Position numbers and translations under genes: made by a program
DNA from: a virus
Virus record (IMG/VR): IMGVR_UViG_3300016457_000335
Location: 1-32,611 of that record
Length of the DNA stretch: 32,611 nucleotides
Reading direction: 5' to 3' (one strand)
The notes under the pieces: generated by a model
Told to the model about the DNA's origin: nothing
The model's database searches: none
What the model saw: only the letters and a program-made list of their open reading frames with translations
Shown here: in pieces, positions 7,328 to 14,965 of the stretch
How positions within the stretch are numbered: the first letter of the stretch is position 1
Layout of the letters: each line of letters starts with the position of its first letter

Positions 7328-10109
7328 CTCGGTTCCCCCTGTAGGTCAGGCCATACCGGCTGCGGAAGTCGTTGTCGAACGATCCGCCGCGGATCTCGCC
7401 CCGCATCAGTTCGCGCAGGGAGGCCCTGATATCGAGGTCGCCGGAAGGGCCAATCTCTGCCTGAGCCCCGCTCGAGTCACTCTTCACGCCGTCGATGTAG
7501 ACGTTGACGTCACCGCGTACCATCCCGGCGGCTGCAGCGCGCGGCGCCCCCACCACGCCACTATTCGCGTATCCGCGCAGGCCAAGGCGCATCGCCTCCA
7601 CGATCCCGACGCCGCCCGCGCGCGCGATGTCGGCCTGGGACCAGACCACCTCGCCCGCGTGAACGATGCCGCGCGGATCATGCTTGGCGCCGTCGCCGGT
7701 GTAGCCGCCGTCGGCCTTGCCGTTCCGCATCAGGCGCTGGAACAGGTCGTCGTTGATGGTCGACGTGCCTTGGGTGACAGCCGTGTTGCCGGCGGTGTTG
7801 ATGGAACCGGACTGCGCCGCGAACGAGCCGCTGATCCAGTTGCCGATGCCGACGATGGCCTGCTTGATCTGGATCCGGGACAGGTCGGCCAGCACCGACT
7901 TCGTCAGGTCCGAGAAGCTCAGCTTGCCGGTGGTCGTAAACCGAACCCAGGCATCCTCGAATCCGCCGACGACGGTGGTGACGGTGTCGCCCATCTGCCG
8001 GGCATAGTTGCCAGCTTCCTGCTGGTAGTTGGCCCATGCCGCGCTGGCACCAGCCAACCAGTTGCCCTCGGCCAGGCGGAGATCCTCGTAGCCATCCTTG
8101 ATCAACTGCAGGCGGTCGAGGGTCTTGGCCATCAGCGTGGCCCGTTCAGCTTCAAACGTCTCCTGATCCACCTGCCCAGCATTCAACTGCAGCTGCAGCT
8201 CACGGAGCTTGTCGGCCTGGTCAGCGTATGCGTCGTTGATGCGCTGCTGGATTTCGTATTCACGGTCACCCATGCCCACACGCTGAGCTTGGGTGGCGAG
8301 CTGCCGTTGCAATGCCTGATTGCTTGCGTTCAGTGCATTCGCGTAGGCGGCGATGACATTGGTCCTCGCCCTCATCGCCGCCGCTTCTTCCGTTGAAAGC
8401 ACTTGGAGCGCGCTGGCGCCCTCGGTACGAATCTTCGTCAGACGAGCCTCAATTTCACCGATCTGGCGATTTACGCCGATGGCTTCCTTGCCAGCGACCG
8501 ACTGCCTCTGCAGGTAGGCAACCTGCTGCTCCAGCGACTTTGACTGTGCATCCGTGTTCCTCTGCACCAGCTCACGCATGCGGCTGTAGTACTCAGCTGC
8601 GGTAATCTCACGTGCCGAGAACTGTGCACGCAGAAGCTGCGTGTTGGCAGTGATCTGGGCTTGTTCCGCGACAAGATCATCCTTGTAGCCCTGCAGGCCA
8701 GCACCGCGAGTCGCGGAGCCGTTACCGGCCTTCGGCTTTTCCTTGTACTTCTTTTCGATAGCGGCGACAGCTGCAGCACGCCGTTCCTCGATCTTCTTCA
8801 CATCTTCGATCAAGCCAGCGGCTTCGGCCTGCCGCCGAACCTTCTCTGCCTCTCCATTGATCCGGGAGATCTCGTCCTTCTTCTTCTGCTCTTTGCTCGC
8901 CTGAGAATCGATGATGGCGTCTTGCCGCTGCAGGAAATCCGCGCTGGCGTCTTCTGCAGCCTTCACCTCAGCTTCCTTGCGTTCCTTGGTCAGATCGACG
9001 GCAAGTGCCTTGATCTTGTCCGATCGATCCTTGATAGACTTCTGCATCGCCGCCAGGGCGATGGGATTTCTGGCCAGCGGCAGGCCGCGCTGGTCGCCAG
9101 ATGCCAAGGCATTCAGCTTTGCCAGCTCGCGCTGATTCTCCGCCAGGAGGTGCTGCATCTGCGCCGCGGCCGGCCCGAGGCCGACGCTCGACTGCATGGC
9201 GGACCAGGCCTTCGTGGCTTCGACCCAGAGTTCCTTGAAACCGGCGATGACCGGGTTCTGGCTGGCACGTACCTTGGCCAGGGCCATCACCGTCTCATCG
9301 GAAGCAGCACGGGTGATCACCGTCACCGCATCCTGATTGCGGCCTTGCTCCTGCAACGCCTTGACCTGCTCGTACAGAGCCACGGTCATGAAGTTGACCT
9401 GCTCGTTGAGCTTCTGCGCACCCTTGACCGGGTCTTCGGCCAGCTTCGCATACAGAGCGATGGTGTCTTCCAGCGCCTGGCCGCTGACCTCCTTCATGGC
9501 CACAGCCGCGTTGGCCACGGCCTGCAGATTCTGCGCCGCGATCTTGCCGTTGGATCCGACCGCCTGCGCCACCTCCGCGCCGGCCCCAGCGGAGACCTGC
9601 AGCGCGTCGCTGGTCTTCTTGGCCATATCGACCAGCGTCAGCGTGGTCGCGGCCGCCTCGTTGCGCGACAGCACCAGCGCCTTGGTGTAGGCCTGAGCCT
9701 GCTGCTCTGCGTCATACCAGGCGAACACCACCAGGCCCACGGCAGCAGCGGCAACCGTGTACGGGTTGACCATGTCCAGCAGTGCCGACGAGACGCCTTT
9801 CAGGGCCGGTGCCACGCCGCCGAAGCTGTCCTTGATCTGACCACCCTGCTGTACCAGCACGGTGAAGAAGGGCATGCCGCCCTGCAGGCTGGTGAAGATG
9901 TCGGTGAACTGCGCCGGCAGCTGCCGCATCGCCTGCGCGGTCTGGCCGGCCGAGATGCCCAGCTCACCGATGTTGTTCTTCGCCGGCAGCGGGCGAGCAG
10001 CCTCGGTGCGCACCTCGCGCAGCTGGCGGGTGAGCACGCCCAGGCCCTGACGGATGTCGGCCAGGTCCGCACTGATACGGACGCGCAGATTCGCTGAAGG
10101 CTCAGCCAT
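7320..10109 (-). CDS. Tail length tape measure protein (lambda H-like)
   Basis: This 929-residue protein is the longest complete gene here. The N-terminal region (LRVRISADLADIRQGLGVL) and the segment LPAQFTDIFTSLQGGMPF with VLVQQGGQIKDSFGG are hallmarks of lambda-type tape measures. A hydrophobic segment follows (about residues 112 to 130). The centre is long, helical and coiled coil with many Lys/Glu/Gln. The C-terminal part (LRLAEGNWLAGASAAW ... TTTGKLSFSDLTKSVLADL) matches the lambda tape-measure C-terminal domain. It sets tail length, and is released into the host envelope at infection. It overlaps the T frame of the chaperone by 8 bases. Confidence 0.93.
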   Translation of the reverse strand: MAEPSANLRVRISADLADIRQGLGVLTRQLREVRTEAARPLPAKNNIGELGISAGQTAQAMRQLPAQFTDIFTSLQGGMPFFTVLVQQGGQIKDSFGGVAPALKGVSSALLDMVNPYTVAAAAVGLVVFAWYDAEQQAQAYTKALVLSRNEAAATTLTLVDMAKKTSDALQVSAGAGAEVAQAVGSNGKIAAQNLQAVANAAVAMKEVSGQALEDTIALYAKLAEDPVKGAQKLNEQVNFMTVALYEQVKALQEQGRNQDAVTVITRAASDETVMALAKVRASQNPVIAGFKELWVEATKAWSAMQSSVGLGPAAAQMQHLLAENQRELAKLNALASGDQRGLPLARNPIALAAMQKSIKDRSDKIKALAVDLTKERKEAEVKAAEDASADFLQRQDAIIDSQASKEQKKKDEISRINGEAEKVRRQAEAAGLIEDVKKIEERRAAAVAAIEKKYKEKPKAGNGSATRGAGLQGYKDDLVAEQAQITANTQLLRAQFSAREITAAEYYSRMRELVQRNTDAQSKSLEQQVAYLQRQSVAGKEAIGVNRQIGEIEARLTKIRTEGASALQVLSTEEAAAMRARTNVIAAYANALNASNQALQRQLATQAQRVGMGDREYEIQQRINDAYADQADKLRELQLQLNAGQVDQETFEAERATLMAKTLDRLQLIKDGYEDLRLAEGNWLAGASAAWANYQQEAGNYARQMGDTVTTVVGGFEDAWVRFTTTGKLSFSDLTKSVLADLSRIQIKQAIVGIGNWISGSFAAQSGSINTAGNTAVTQGTSTINDDLFQRLMRNGKADGGYTGDGAKHDPRGIVHAGEVVWSQADIARAGGVGIVEAMRLGLRGYANSGVVGAPRAAAAGMVRGDVNVYIDGVKSDSSGAQAEIGPSGDLDIRASLRELMRGEIRGGSFDNDFRSRYGLTYRGNRGG

Positions 10110-10808
10110 GGGTCGTGGTTCCTTGATTCTTCGGCGCAGGGGCCTTGCCGCTCAGTTCGGCCTGGTACGCCTGCCATTCGCTCTGCTCGGCCCACATCGC
10201 GGTCCGGATGGCGGTGGCGGTGTGGGCGAGGCGCGCGCGCTCGCGCTCGTGCTCGTCATAGGCTGCAGCGGCGGTGTAGCCCCTGATCTGCGCCAGGGTG
10301 TACGTCATGACCTCGGCCCTGCTGTGGCCGCGGGCGATCAGGTACTGGGCGAGGTCGGCGAGCCCGAGTTCTCTTCCGCCGGCGGCCTGGCCTGCAGCAG
10401 CAGGCTCCGCAGGCGATGGGCGAAAAAATCCCGGTTCAACCCCACCACGGCCTCGAGCAGGCCCGCGATTTCGTCCAGGGTGCCGCCCGCGATCCACTCC
10501 GAATGGCGGCGCAGCGCTTCATCCAGCTCGGCGCCGGAGGTCCAATTCGCTTCGGAGCACGATGCCACCGCCAGCGCGGCGGCAAGATCAGCGCTGTCCT
10601 GCTCGAGCAGGTCCAGCAGAATGGCGCCCGTTGCAGCGGACGGCGCGCCTTCGACAGCGCCGACCATCATCGCCACCCTGGCGATGATGGTGCGGCTGGC
10701 CGTGATGAAGGGGCCGATCTGCTGCAGGCGGAGGGGCGTCACCGAGAGCGCCTGGCCACGGAAAGGGACCGTGCGCGATGGCGGGGTGATCACATCCAGA
10801 TCCGCCAT
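10102..10808 (-). CDS. Tail assembly chaperone G-T fusion made by programmed -1 frameshift
   Basis: The G frame (10808 to about 10422) joins the overlapping T frame (10422 to 10102) at a T TTT TTC heptamer at 10428..10422. G codons are GAT TTT TTC GCC. Slipping back one base gives TTT TTT CGC CCA and continues as RPSPAEP into the T frame. The fused product would be about 235 residues, against 279 for lambda gpGT. The T part is helical and charged (DLAQYLIARGHSRAEV ... YDEHERERARL) and in lambda recruits the tube protein to the tape measure. The T frame has no good start of its own. The phase, order, length and slip site all agree with the conserved tail-chaperone frameshift. Confidence 0.85.
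10338..10808 (-). CDS. Tail assembly chaperone G (unshifted product)
   Basis: The zero-frame product is 156 residues, MADLDVITPPSRTVPFRG to a stop at 10338. It starts 3 bases after the tube gene stop, with AGGAGAAG spanning that stop. The composition (short N-terminal beta part with LSVTPLRLQQIGPF, then an Ala/Leu-rich helical part) fits the lambda G / tail-chaperone class. It coats the tape measure before tube assembly and is not in the virion. After the slip site the G frame adds only a short low-complexity end (PPAEENSGSPTSPST). Confidence 0.85.
   Translation of the reverse strand: MADLDVITPPSRTVPFRGQALSVTPLRLQQIGPFITASRTIIARVAMMVGAVEGAPSAATGAILLDLLEQDSADLAAALAVASCSEANWTSGAELDEALRRHSEWIAGGTLDEIAGLLEAVVGLNRDFFAHRLRSLLLQARPPAEENSGSPTSPST
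10422..10428 (-). other. Programmed -1 ribosomal frameshift site (T TTT TTC)
   Basis: The heptamer has the X XXY YYZ form in the G reading frame (GA-T TTT TTC). The T frame is exactly the -1 frame relative to G, and no stop separates the slip point from the T reading frame. The same arrangement is known for lambda G/T (GGGAAAG) and other long-tailed phages. Confidence 0.85.
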
Positions 10809-10811
10809 GGC

Positions 10812-11567
10812 TTACTTCTCCTGCTGCCAGTAGAAGTAGGCCGACTTGTCCGAGCCGGTGGCCTTGGCGGCGTCCTTCACGAGCTTGCCCGGCACGCTGC
10901 CGGCGCCGTACTCGTTGCCGATCAGGCCCATGCTCTCGATGACGCCGCCGGAGACCTTGTGCGCAACCATGCGCACCAGCTTGCCGCCACGGGCTTCGTT
11001 GGCGCCGTAGAACTGCATCTCGTAGTACTGCTGCGAGGTGACGGCGGCCTCGACGTGGCCAAGGTCCGCGTTCTTGTAGGTGACCTTGACGTTGGGCTGG
11101 CCCGCAGTCGCCGGCGCTGCGATTGCCGAGCCAGCCGGGATGAACAGCATGCCGCGCTCGAAGCGGTAGTCCTTGCCGGCCACGTAGGTATCGGTGCCGG
11201 TCACGGGCTTGACCGAGGTGATTTCGCTGGCCAGGCGCGACAGCGGCGAGAAGCGCTCCGGCGTGGCCACCACCAGCTCGTCGGCCACGGTGCCGGCGGC
11301 GATGCTGCTGGCCTTGCCACGGGTTGCGCGAGCGAAGTTCTCGGCGTTGAAGTCGTGGAAGGTGTAGTTGAGGTTGTAGCCGGTGACGCGATCGACGCTG
11401 TTGGCCGTGCCGCCGCCCGGGTTCTGGCTGTCGGCCAGCTCCAAGGTGGTGGTCTGGGGCGCGACGGTGTAGGCGGAAACGTTGCCGACCTCGAGGAAGG
11501 GGTCGTTGCTGTTCCACAGGCGGATCAGGACGATGCCGCTGCCCAGGTAGCTGTAATCTTCGGCCAT
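10812..11567 (-). CDS. Major tail tube protein (lambda V-like)
   Basis: The protein has 251 residues, close to lambda gpV (246). It begins MAEDYSYLGSGIVLIRLW and includes DPFLEVGNVSAYTV, a typical start of tube proteins that bind ring to ring. Later segments (NLNYTFHDFNAENFARAT, YEMQFYGANEARGGKLVRM) fit the beta-sandwich tube fold. It lies directly before the G/GT chaperones. GGAG about 9 bases ahead of ATG 11567 sets the start. Expected to be among the most abundant virion proteins. Confidence 0.85.
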   Translation of the reverse strand: MAEDYSYLGSGIVLIRLWNSNDPFLEVGNVSAYTVAPQTTTLELADSQNPGGGTANSVDRVTGYNLNYTFHDFNAENFARATRGKASSIAAGTVADELVVATPERFSPLSRLASEITSVKPVTGTDTYVAGKDYRFERGMLFIPAGSAIAAPATAGQPNVKVTYKNADLGHVEAAVTSQQYYEMQFYGANEARGGKLVRMVAHKVSGGVIESMGLIGNEYGAGSVPGKLVKDAAKATGSDKSAYFYWQQEK

Positions 11568-11603
11568 GGTGGCTCTCCAGTTGGGTTGCCGCTGTGCGGC
11601 GGG

Positions 11604-12059
11604 TTATTTCTTGGGAATGTGGGACTGGTAGGTCATCAGCACGCCGACCCAGCCCGCGCCGGCCCTCTCCGGCATCAGCGGCTCCATGCCGACGTACACC
11701 GGCACCTGGATGCCGTCAGGGAAGTTGCGGGCGACCACTCGTGTGTCCAGTGCCGCCTCGATGTCGGTCACCAGGTCGTCCAGCACCTGCTGGTATTCCT
11801 CGGTGTCGGAGGGAACCTTGGCGATGACGCTGACCGTGGTCAGGCGGTGCGTGTTGACCTTCGACGGGCTCTCCGCTCGCAGCTGCTTCTCGATCACGGC
11901 CGTCAGCACGGCCTGGGTGTCCTGGTCACCGGGTTTCGGCTCCAGCGTCCACCCCGCGCCAGCGTCGGTCAGGTAGTCGTTCGCGGTGCTGATCAGCTGC
12001 AGTGTCTTGCCCATGGCCAGCAGCAGCTGCTTCCGTGGGCTGGGGGTGCGGTCAGACAT
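11604..12059 (-). CDS. Tail terminator protein (lambda U-like)
   Basis: The product is 151 residues from ATG 12059 (MSDRTPSPRKQLLLAMG). This ATG overlaps the stop of the preceding gene in the octamer ATGTCTGA, so it is preferred over an upstream in-frame ATG at 12089. The sequence alternates helix (TLQLISTANDYLTD) and strands (HRLTTVSVIAKV, VQVPVYVGMEPL-like stretch, GVLMTYQSHI). Size and place, just ahead of the tube gene, match gpU, which caps the finished tube and joins it to the head. Family assignment rests on position and fold pattern. Confidence 0.7.
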   Translation of the reverse strand: MSDRTPSPRKQLLLAMGKTLQLISTANDYLTDAGAGWTLEPKPGDQDTQAVLTAVIEKQLRAESPSKVNTHRLTTVSVIAKVPSDTEEYQQVLDDLVTDIEAALDTRVVARNFPDGIQVPVYVGMEPLMPERAGAGWVGVLMTYQSHIPKK

Positions 12060-12384
12060 TGGCCACCTCCCACACCGCCGTCGATTCATCGGCGCGGATC
12101 TTCTGCACCAGCTTCAGGCGGCGGCCGGTGTCTGCGATACGCACAACGCCGCCATCGCGCGGGCTGATCTCGGCCAGCTGCAGCGTGATCCGAGTCACGG
12201 TGGTTGCGATTGGCGCGACGTCATCGGGCGTGAACTGCTCGACGGCCTCATCCAGCAGCACCGTGCACGGCACCTCCACGGTCGCACCTGGTGGCAGGTA
12301 GAAGGCGCTATCTGCAACGCCGGCGGCGCGGAAGGCTCCGAACGCGACTGCGTCGAAGGCCTGCATGAAAGCTCTCTGATTCAA
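12052..12384 (-). CDS. Head-tail joining protein (lambda FII-like)
   Basis: This is a 110-residue protein. The N-terminal helix (FMQAFDAVAFGAF) followed by beta segments and the phrase AEISPRDGGVVRIADTGRRLKL resembles the WVDRVSPDDGG part of lambda gpFII. It has similar length (gpFII 117 aa) and position between head and tail genes. It would complete the connector surface to which the tail binds. Start ATG 12384 overlaps the preceding stop as ATGA. Confidence 0.65.
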   Translation of the reverse strand: MNQRAFMQAFDAVAFGAFRAAGVADSAFYLPPGATVEVPCTVLLDEAVEQFTPDDVAPIATTVTRITLQLAEISPRDGGVVRIADTGRRLKLVQKIRADESTAVWEVANV

Positions 12385-13139
12385 GGCAGCGGCCTCGCGG
12401 TTTCCATCGCCTTCTCCAGCTCGCGCTTCAGGAAGAACGGCATCAGCCGCTTCCAGGTGTCCTCGGCCATGCCGAAGATGTCGTAGCGCGGCGTGTAGGC
12501 GGCGGCGTTGGTGAAGATGAAGATGGAGCGGACACCGGATCCGCGTCCGATCCGCTCATAGATGCCCGGGCGCAGCACGCCGCGGCGCTTGGTGATCACG
12601 AAGTACTCGCCATCACGGTTGTTTCGTTTGCCACGCCGCCGTTTCTGGCTGACGTTGGTCTGGTTCTGGTATCGGTCCCGCTGGGCGCCCAGCTGCGACA
12701 GGATCTTGGTCACCTGGCCGGCCGGCACGTTGCCGAACTGGTTGGCCTGGGCGCCGCGCCCCATCACGGCAAACTGCGTCGGCGACAGCAGGCCTCGGCT
12801 CTGCAGCAGCCGCTCGAAGCCCTTCCGGCGGCGCTGACCACCATCCACCTCGGCCAGCAGGTACTTGGCCGGCGGCGTGCCCTTGAAGGCCTCGTCGCGG
12901 ATGAAGATCTCGGCGTACGGCTGGTCCTTGGTGGCCTTGCGATACATGGCCGCATTGACCGTGAGCGGCGTCGGGCGGTCGAACACCTTCGGTGCCTGGC
13001 GCTTCCAGCGCTCGCGGATCTCGTAGGCCACCTTGTTGGCGGCCTGCGCCGCGGCGTAGGGGAGCTGGGATTGCTCCAGCTCGGTCAGCTGTCGCCCGAA
13101 GGCGTTGTCGGGGTCGACCCCGATCCTGATCTGGGCCAT
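12381..13139 (-). CDS. Tail/head completion protein, lambda Z-like (252 aa)
   Basis: The protein is very basic, with the run KRRRGKRNNR near residue 170. It starts at ATG 13139 with a strong AGGAGGG site. The N-terminal segment (LPYAAAQAANKVAYEIRERWKRQAPKVF) recalls the start of lambda gpZ and related completion proteins (AAAMAINRVASSA-type helix). The C-terminus is helical (MAEDTWKRLMPFFLKRELEKAM). gpZ is 192 aa and sits next to U, so length and order differ somewhat. It is probably needed to activate tails for joining. A 7-bp UUCG hairpin lies directly upstream. Confidence 0.55.
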   Translation of the reverse strand: MAQIRIGVDPDNAFGRQLTELEQSQLPYAAAQAANKVAYEIRERWKRQAPKVFDRPTPLTVNAAMYRKATKDQPYAEIFIRDEAFKGTPPAKYLLAEVDGGQRRRKGFERLLQSRGLLSPTQFAVMGRGAQANQFGNVPAGQVTKILSQLGAQRDRYQNQTNVSQKRRRGKRNNRDGEYFVITKRRGVLRPGIYERIGRGSGVRSIFIFTNAAAYTPRYDIFGMAEDTWKRLMPFFLKRELEKAMETARPLP

Positions 13140-13153
13140 ACACCCTCCTGCCC

Positions 13154-13171
13154 GGCCCGCCGAAGCGGGCC
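13154..13171 (-). other. RNA hairpin with UUCG loop between capsid gene and the Z-like gene
   Basis: A perfect 7-bp stem (GGCCCGC/GCGGGCC) with a TTCG loop on the minus strand lies between the capsid stop and the AGGAGGG ribosome site of the next gene. No T-run follows, so it is unlikely to be a terminator. UUCG loops are very stable; an effect on mRNA 3' stability of the abundant capsid message or on downstream translation is inference. Confidence 0.6.
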
Positions 13172-13184
13172 AGGCACTGCTGGC

Positions 13185-14189
13185 TTATTTCGCGCCGGCC
13201 TTCAGGCGGATCACCGCATCCGGACGGGTGTTGATGTTCAGCGGGTTGGACTGGCTTTCCAGCTCGATGCCCTTGTTCATGCGCATCGGCTCGGTCTTGG
13301 TGTAGTAAGGCAGGCCGATGCCCCGCACGGTTTCCAGGTAGTCCGCCGGCGCGAAGCGGGTCAGGAACATGTCGGGCACACCCAGCGGGAAGGCGATCGC
13401 TTCACCATCGGGAATGGCCAGCTTACCGCCCGTGCTGCCCGGCAGCTCTTCGAACACGACGTCGCCGAAGACGAAACCCTTGCGCAGATCCGTACGCAGC
13501 GCGGCGCCGTCCTGCCAGCGCTTGTAGGCCTCTTCGACGTCCGGGTGATCCACCAGTGAATCGAAGAAGCCCGCGCTGCACAGCACATGGACGCCGGTGT
13601 ACGGCACACCGCCGAGCTTTTCCTCGATCGCGCGTTTGATCGATACCGCCTTGGTACGGACCTTGGTTTCCGGCTTGTTCAGCTCCATGCCGATGATGAT
13701 CTGCTTCACGCCGAACTCGTCGTAGAAGTCCACGATCAGCGAGCCATCGGAGTCCAGCAGCTTGCCCTGCAGCGCACCCAGGCGGTGGTACTCGATGGTG
13801 TAGTCCAGATCGCGCTTGTGCAGGGCCTGCAGACGGTTGACGACGGCTGCGACGTTGTTGCCCTCCGGGTCATTGACCGGATCCCAAACGCCAAGCAGCT
13901 GGTCGGCCATGACAGTGGAGCGCTGCGGAAGGTGGGTGGTTTCCAGCAGCTTCACCTTGCCGCGGTCCAGCCCTTTGGGCTGACCTGGCGCGCCACGCGG
14001 CACGTTGGGCACCAGCACCAGCTTGTTGTTCTCGATACCGATCTTCACGATCGTGGTGCCGACGAGGCCTTCTTCCTGGAACAGGCGCATATCGCCCAAG
14101 CGAGTGACGATGCGCGGCAGGTTGTTGATGTAAGCGTTGAGGGCGTCGAAGCCCAGCACGCCCAGCGCCAGAAGGGTTTGCAGATCCAT
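13185..14189 (-). CDS. Major capsid protein (lambda gpE family)
   Basis: The product is 334 residues, close to gpE at 341. Start ATG 14189 (MDLQTLLALGVLGFDALNAYINNLP) follows GAGAGAGAA. An open frame extends to 14243, but the extra part spans the terminator hairpin. Typical gpE-family phrases are FQEEGLVGTTIVKIGIENNKLVLVPNVPRGAPG near the N-terminus and the E-loop-like region, PYTGVHVLCSAGFFDSLVDHPDVEEAYKRW in the middle, and APADYLETVRGIGLPYY near the end. It follows the decoration protein as in lambda. It assembles the T=7-type shell (family knowledge). Confidence 0.92.
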   Translation of the reverse strand: MDLQTLLALGVLGFDALNAYINNLPRIVTRLGDMRLFQEEGLVGTTIVKIGIENNKLVLVPNVPRGAPGQPKGLDRGKVKLLETTHLPQRSTVMADQLLGVWDPVNDPEGNNVAAVVNRLQALHKRDLDYTIEYHRLGALQGKLLDSDGSLIVDFYDEFGVKQIIIGMELNKPETKVRTKAVSIKRAIEEKLGGVPYTGVHVLCSAGFFDSLVDHPDVEEAYKRWQDGAALRTDLRKGFVFGDVVFEELPGSTGGKLAIPDGEAIAFPLGVPDMFLTRFAPADYLETVRGIGLPYYTKTEPMRMNKGIELESQSNPLNINTRPDAVIRLKAGAK

Positions 14190-14217
14190 GGTGATTTCTC
14201 TCTCGGAATGGGATACG

Positions 14218-14241
14218 AAAAGGCCCCGCCGAAGCGGGGCC
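14218..14241 (-). terminator. Intrinsic terminator/attenuator between decoration and capsid genes
   Basis: On the minus strand an 8-bp perfect stem GGCCCCGC/GCGGGGCC with a TTCG loop is followed at once by TTTT. This has the form of a rho-independent terminator, though with a short U-tract. It lies inside the head operon between D-like and E-like genes. Read-through by an antiterminating polymerase, or partial termination to set D:E ratios, are both possible (inference). Confidence 0.65.
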
Positions 14242-14276
14242 AAGGGTCAACGGGTGAAAGTGGCTCTGCTCGGCGG

Positions 14277-14963
14277 TCAGCCGCCGGCAGCTGCGATGGT
14301 GATAGTGTCGCTGGTGGCCTCGTCCAGGTCCGCAGCGGTCACCTTGAGGGTGTAGTCGCCGGCGGCGCTCAGCGTCGCGGCATCCCAGGTGATGACCCCA
14401 CCCACAGCGGCCTTCGCGCCGCCACCGGTCAGATTGCCGGTGCCAGTGGCCTTGGCCAGGGTGGCGCTGACGGTGCTGCCGGTGACCAGGGCGCCGAAGA
14501 CATCCTTGACGTGCGCAACGATCGGGCCCAGCGCCACACCGGCGGTGCCGGTCAGCGGCACGGACACGAACACCAGGTGATCGGCAGCGTTCGATGCGAT
14601 CGGCTGCTGGGTCCAGCGGGTGATGATGCCGGATTCGGCCAGACTCAGCGCGGCCAGCAGCTTCTGGTCAGCGGTGACGCCTTCGGCCCACACAAGCTTC
14701 TCGCCGAACACTTCGGCATCGCGCGCGATCGCCGCGCCCTTGACCGCCAGCGCCGCGGGATCGGTGCCGGTGTCGATCGGGCCATACAGCACCTTGACCG
14801 CGTCGGTGCCATTGGCAGCGACGGTGTTGTCTGCCTTGAGCAGGGTGCCGGCGGACAGCATGCCCTGCCCGGCCGGCAGACGGATCAGCTCGCGGCTGCG
14901 CTCGCCGCCCGCTTCGGACAGCAGGAATTCGCCGGTACGGATGCCGGCCAGGGTGATTTCCAT
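14277..14963 (-). CDS. Head decoration protein (lambda gpD-like) with added C-terminal Ig-like domain
   Basis: The protein has 228 residues, twice lambda gpD (110). Residues 1 to ~128 have the decoration-protein pattern: LLSEAGGERSRE, LPAGQGMLSAGTLL, then AAIARDAEVFGEKLVW and ADQKLLAALSLAESGIITR. Residues ~129 to 228 form an independent beta domain (FVSVPLTGTAGVALGP, DVFGALVTGSTVSATLA, WDAATLSAAGDYTLKVTAAD) like bacterial Ig-like (Big) repeats. It would trimerise on the expanded capsid and display the Ig-like domain outside. Start ATG 14963 lies 2 bases after the protease stop, with GAGG upstream. Confidence 0.85.
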   Translation of the reverse strand: MEITLAGIRTGEFLLSEAGGERSRELIRLPAGQGMLSAGTLLKADNTVAANGTDAVKVLYGPIDTGTDPAALAVKGAAIARDAEVFGEKLVWAEGVTADQKLLAALSLAESGIITRWTQQPIASNAADHLVFVSVPLTGTAGVALGPIVAHVKDVFGALVTGSTVSATLAKATGTGNLTGGGAKAAVGGVITWDAATLSAAGDYTLKVTAADLDEATSDTITIAAAGG

Positions 14964-14965
14964 CG

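Noticed and set aside
8661-10097. 478-codon plus-strand frame
   Set aside because: It is antisense to the tape measure gene; Leu/Arg/His-rich and without recognisable domains.
10102-10497. Independent 131-aa gene for the T frame
   Set aside because: The N-terminal part reads as an antisense-like Arg/Gly/Pro-rich string over the G gene; the T part makes sense only after the frameshift.
10416-12167. 583-codon plus-strand frame
   Set aside because: It spans four well-supported minus-strand tail genes and has no start signal.
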